Of a DNA stretch of 64,000 bases, positions 63,171 through 64,000 are shown one piece after another; positions within the stretch are counted from its first letter, which is position 1, and each line of letters starts with the position of its first letter. Origin of the DNA: Arthrobacter sp. MYb213 (lineage in GTDB: Bacteria > Actinomycetota > Actinomycetes > Actinomycetales > Micrococcaceae); contig NZ_PCQA01000007.1 of the NCBI RefSeq assembly GCF_002979915.1, positions 124,001-188,000 on the forward strand. Reading direction: 5' to 3'. Below the pieces are notes generated by a model. It was not told the DNA's origin. It ran no database searches and worked only from the letters and a program-made list of their open reading frames with translations. The position numbers were made by a program, and so were the translations under genes.

Positions 63171-63437
63171 AGCTCCTGAAAAGTGTTACGAAGCTCAACT
63201 GGCCCGCAGTTGGCAACGATACCGCATGTGTTCCTAACTGAACAGGATTTTCGCTAGTTCACTAGTTGTTTTGGGTTATGTCCGTTCAATAATTTTTTAA
63301 AATTTCTCCCATCGAACGCTGAGCCAACTAACTCGAATTCTCGGTGTTTTTGCGTTGCCTCAATGTAGTCAACCAACTCATCAATCACGCACTGGGGTTG
63401 CAATACAATACTTACTTGTGATGTTAATAGTCTGCAG
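63171..63437. other. divergent promoter region
   Basis: Between MFS and desA-like genes. Contains promoter sequences for both; a 63-codon minus frame (63254-63445) overlaps the promoter and has no family likeness, so I leave it out. Confidence 0.4.
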
Positions 63438-63456
63438 TTAGGCAAGACTAACCAAA
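63438..63456 (+). promoter_or_regulatory. iron box (IdeR/DmdR-type operator)
   Basis: TTAGGCAAGACTAACCAAA matches 15 of 19 bases of the actinobacterial iron-box consensus TTAGGTTAGGCTAACCTAA and lies 27 bases before the desA-like start codon. It would hold the gene off in iron-replete cells. Confidence 0.7.
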
Positions 63457-63483
63457 TAATCGATTGCTATGCGAGGAGTATCC

Positions 63484-64000
63484 ATGGGAACCGCTCTTGA
63501 GACCCTGCACATCCCCCAGCCTGAATCACAGCTTTTTGATAACTCATTACTTTGCTCAGATACCTTGGACCGCTACGAAGCCGAAGCTCGTGAAGCCTTG
63601 TTGCGCGTCACCGACCAACTCGCGGCAGTGGAGTCTCCCACCACGGGACCGAGTCCACAAGCCCTTCAGAAGCTGGTGTCAGAGATTGACCTCGACGCAC
63701 CGTTGGGAAGCCACACCGACTCGTTTGATGAACTCACAAGAATTTACCTCCGTGACGCCGTCTACTTCCATCACCCGAAGTACGCAGCTCATTTGAATTG
63801 CCCGGTGGCCATTCCCGCAGTCGCCGCCGAAGCGTTTGTCACCAGTCTGAATACCTCCATGGATACCTTTGATCAAAGCGCCGGCGCAACGCTGATTGAG
63901 CGCCGACTCATCGACTGGACCACGCAGCTCATCGGATTCTCCGAAACCACCGCCGATGGGATCTTCACCTCTGGCGGAACCCAGTCCAATCTGCAAGCGA
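63484..64000 (+). CDS. desA: pyridoxal-dependent decarboxylase for siderophore synthesis, 3' end outside window
   Basis: ATG 63484 behind GAGGAG; 172 residues before the window ends. The frame reads HHPKYAAHLNCPVAIPAVAAEAFVTSLNTSMDTFDQSAGATLIERRLIDWTTQLIGFSETTADGIFTSGGTQSNLQA, typical of group II PLP decarboxylases such as DesA (lysine decarboxylase of desferrioxamine pathways) and diaminobutyrate decarboxylase. The catalytic lysine is beyond the window. Iron box upstream supports a siderophore role; lysine against diaminobutyrate is not decided by this part. Confidence 0.85.
   Translation, partial: MGTALETLHIPQPESQLFDNSLLCSDTLDRYEAEAREALLRVTDQLAAVESPTTGPSPQALQKLVSEIDLDAPLGSHTDSFDELTRIYLRDAVYFHHPKYAAHLNCPVAIPAVAAEAFVTSLNTSMDTFDQSAGATLIERRLIDWTTQLIGFSETTADGIFTSGGTQSNLQA

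Noticed and set aside
63254-63445. 63-codon minus frame in the desA/MFS promoter region
   Set aside because: Covers the promoter and part of the iron box; no family likeness.
63464-63796. 110-codon plus frame near the end of the window
   Set aside because: Wrong frame; the true frame starts at 63484 and reads as a PLP decarboxylase.
1-64000. CRISPR arrays, transposases, prophage genes
   Set aside because: No regularly spaced repeats and no transposase, integrase or capsid-like proteins were seen; the holin-like gene at 57919 is a chromosomal membrane protein family by context.

Overview
The window is chromosomal DNA from a high-to-moderate-GC actinobacterium, most likely Micrococcaceae (Arthrobacter / Glutamicibacter group). 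This rests on gene order and content: a translation / cell-envelope cluster (rpsB-tsf-pyrH-frr-cdsA), dxr-rip-ispG followed by a DUF4081-type GNAT, proS near a DUF4439 gene, GTG/TTG starts, fused double-ATPase peptide transporters, and an IdeR/DmdR-type iron box. I saw no insertion sequence, prophage or CRISPR array.

Layout. 0-3.5 kb: end of a DUF4439 protein, a short leader-like ORF, a NarL-type two-component pair and a hairpin-rich terminated segment. 3.6-10 kb: TSUP permease, proS, an FMO-like flavoprotein with its GAF-type regulator. 10-12.7 kb: three tandem paralogous lipoprotein genes plus a deleted fourth copy. 12.8-18.6 kb: GNAT, ispG, FMN reductase, YciI protein, site-2 protease, dxr. 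18.7-23.9 kb: acyl-CoA dehydrogenase with divergent TetR, GNAT, a broken DUF1016 (YhcG) nuclease gene, a small HTH gene, hemerythrin. 24-36 kb: two consecutive Opp/Dpp peptide ABC operons. 36-41.7 kb: branched-chain keto acid dehydrogenase E2/E1beta/E1alpha with divergent Lrp regulator, a MarR remnant, an LLM flavin oxidoreductase. 41.8-47.7 kb: acetate-type symporter with DUF485 partner, a divergent LytS/LytTR pair and a second symporter module. 47.9-48.8 kb: small membrane ORFs, two apparently frameshifted. 48.9-54.5 kb: DivIVA-repeat protein, cdsA, frr, pyrH, tsf, rpsB. 54.9-64 kb: M23 peptidase, tRNA-Met, glycosyltransferase, DMT-like permease, holin-like protein, two identical tRNA-Asn genes flanking a methyltransferase-like gene, a second glycosyltransferase, an MFS exporter, and the start of a siderophore decarboxylase (desA-like) behind an iron box.

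How it fits together: the core genes nearly all lie on the minus strand, and in related genomes the cdsA end and the dxr end of this cluster lie close together. Here they are separated by about 30 kb of catabolic cargo with one theme: peptide uptake (two ABC systems), branched-chain keto acid oxidation, acyl-CoA oxidation and monocarboxylate uptake under LytTR control. The most unusual items are the two-cysteine lipoprotein array with its deletion remnant, four evenly oriented CGTT boxes between lytS and the symporter operon, a run of hairpins ending in a terminator after the first two-component system, and a protein made of four DivIVA-type motifs. All family names come from recognising motifs by eye; no database search was run.
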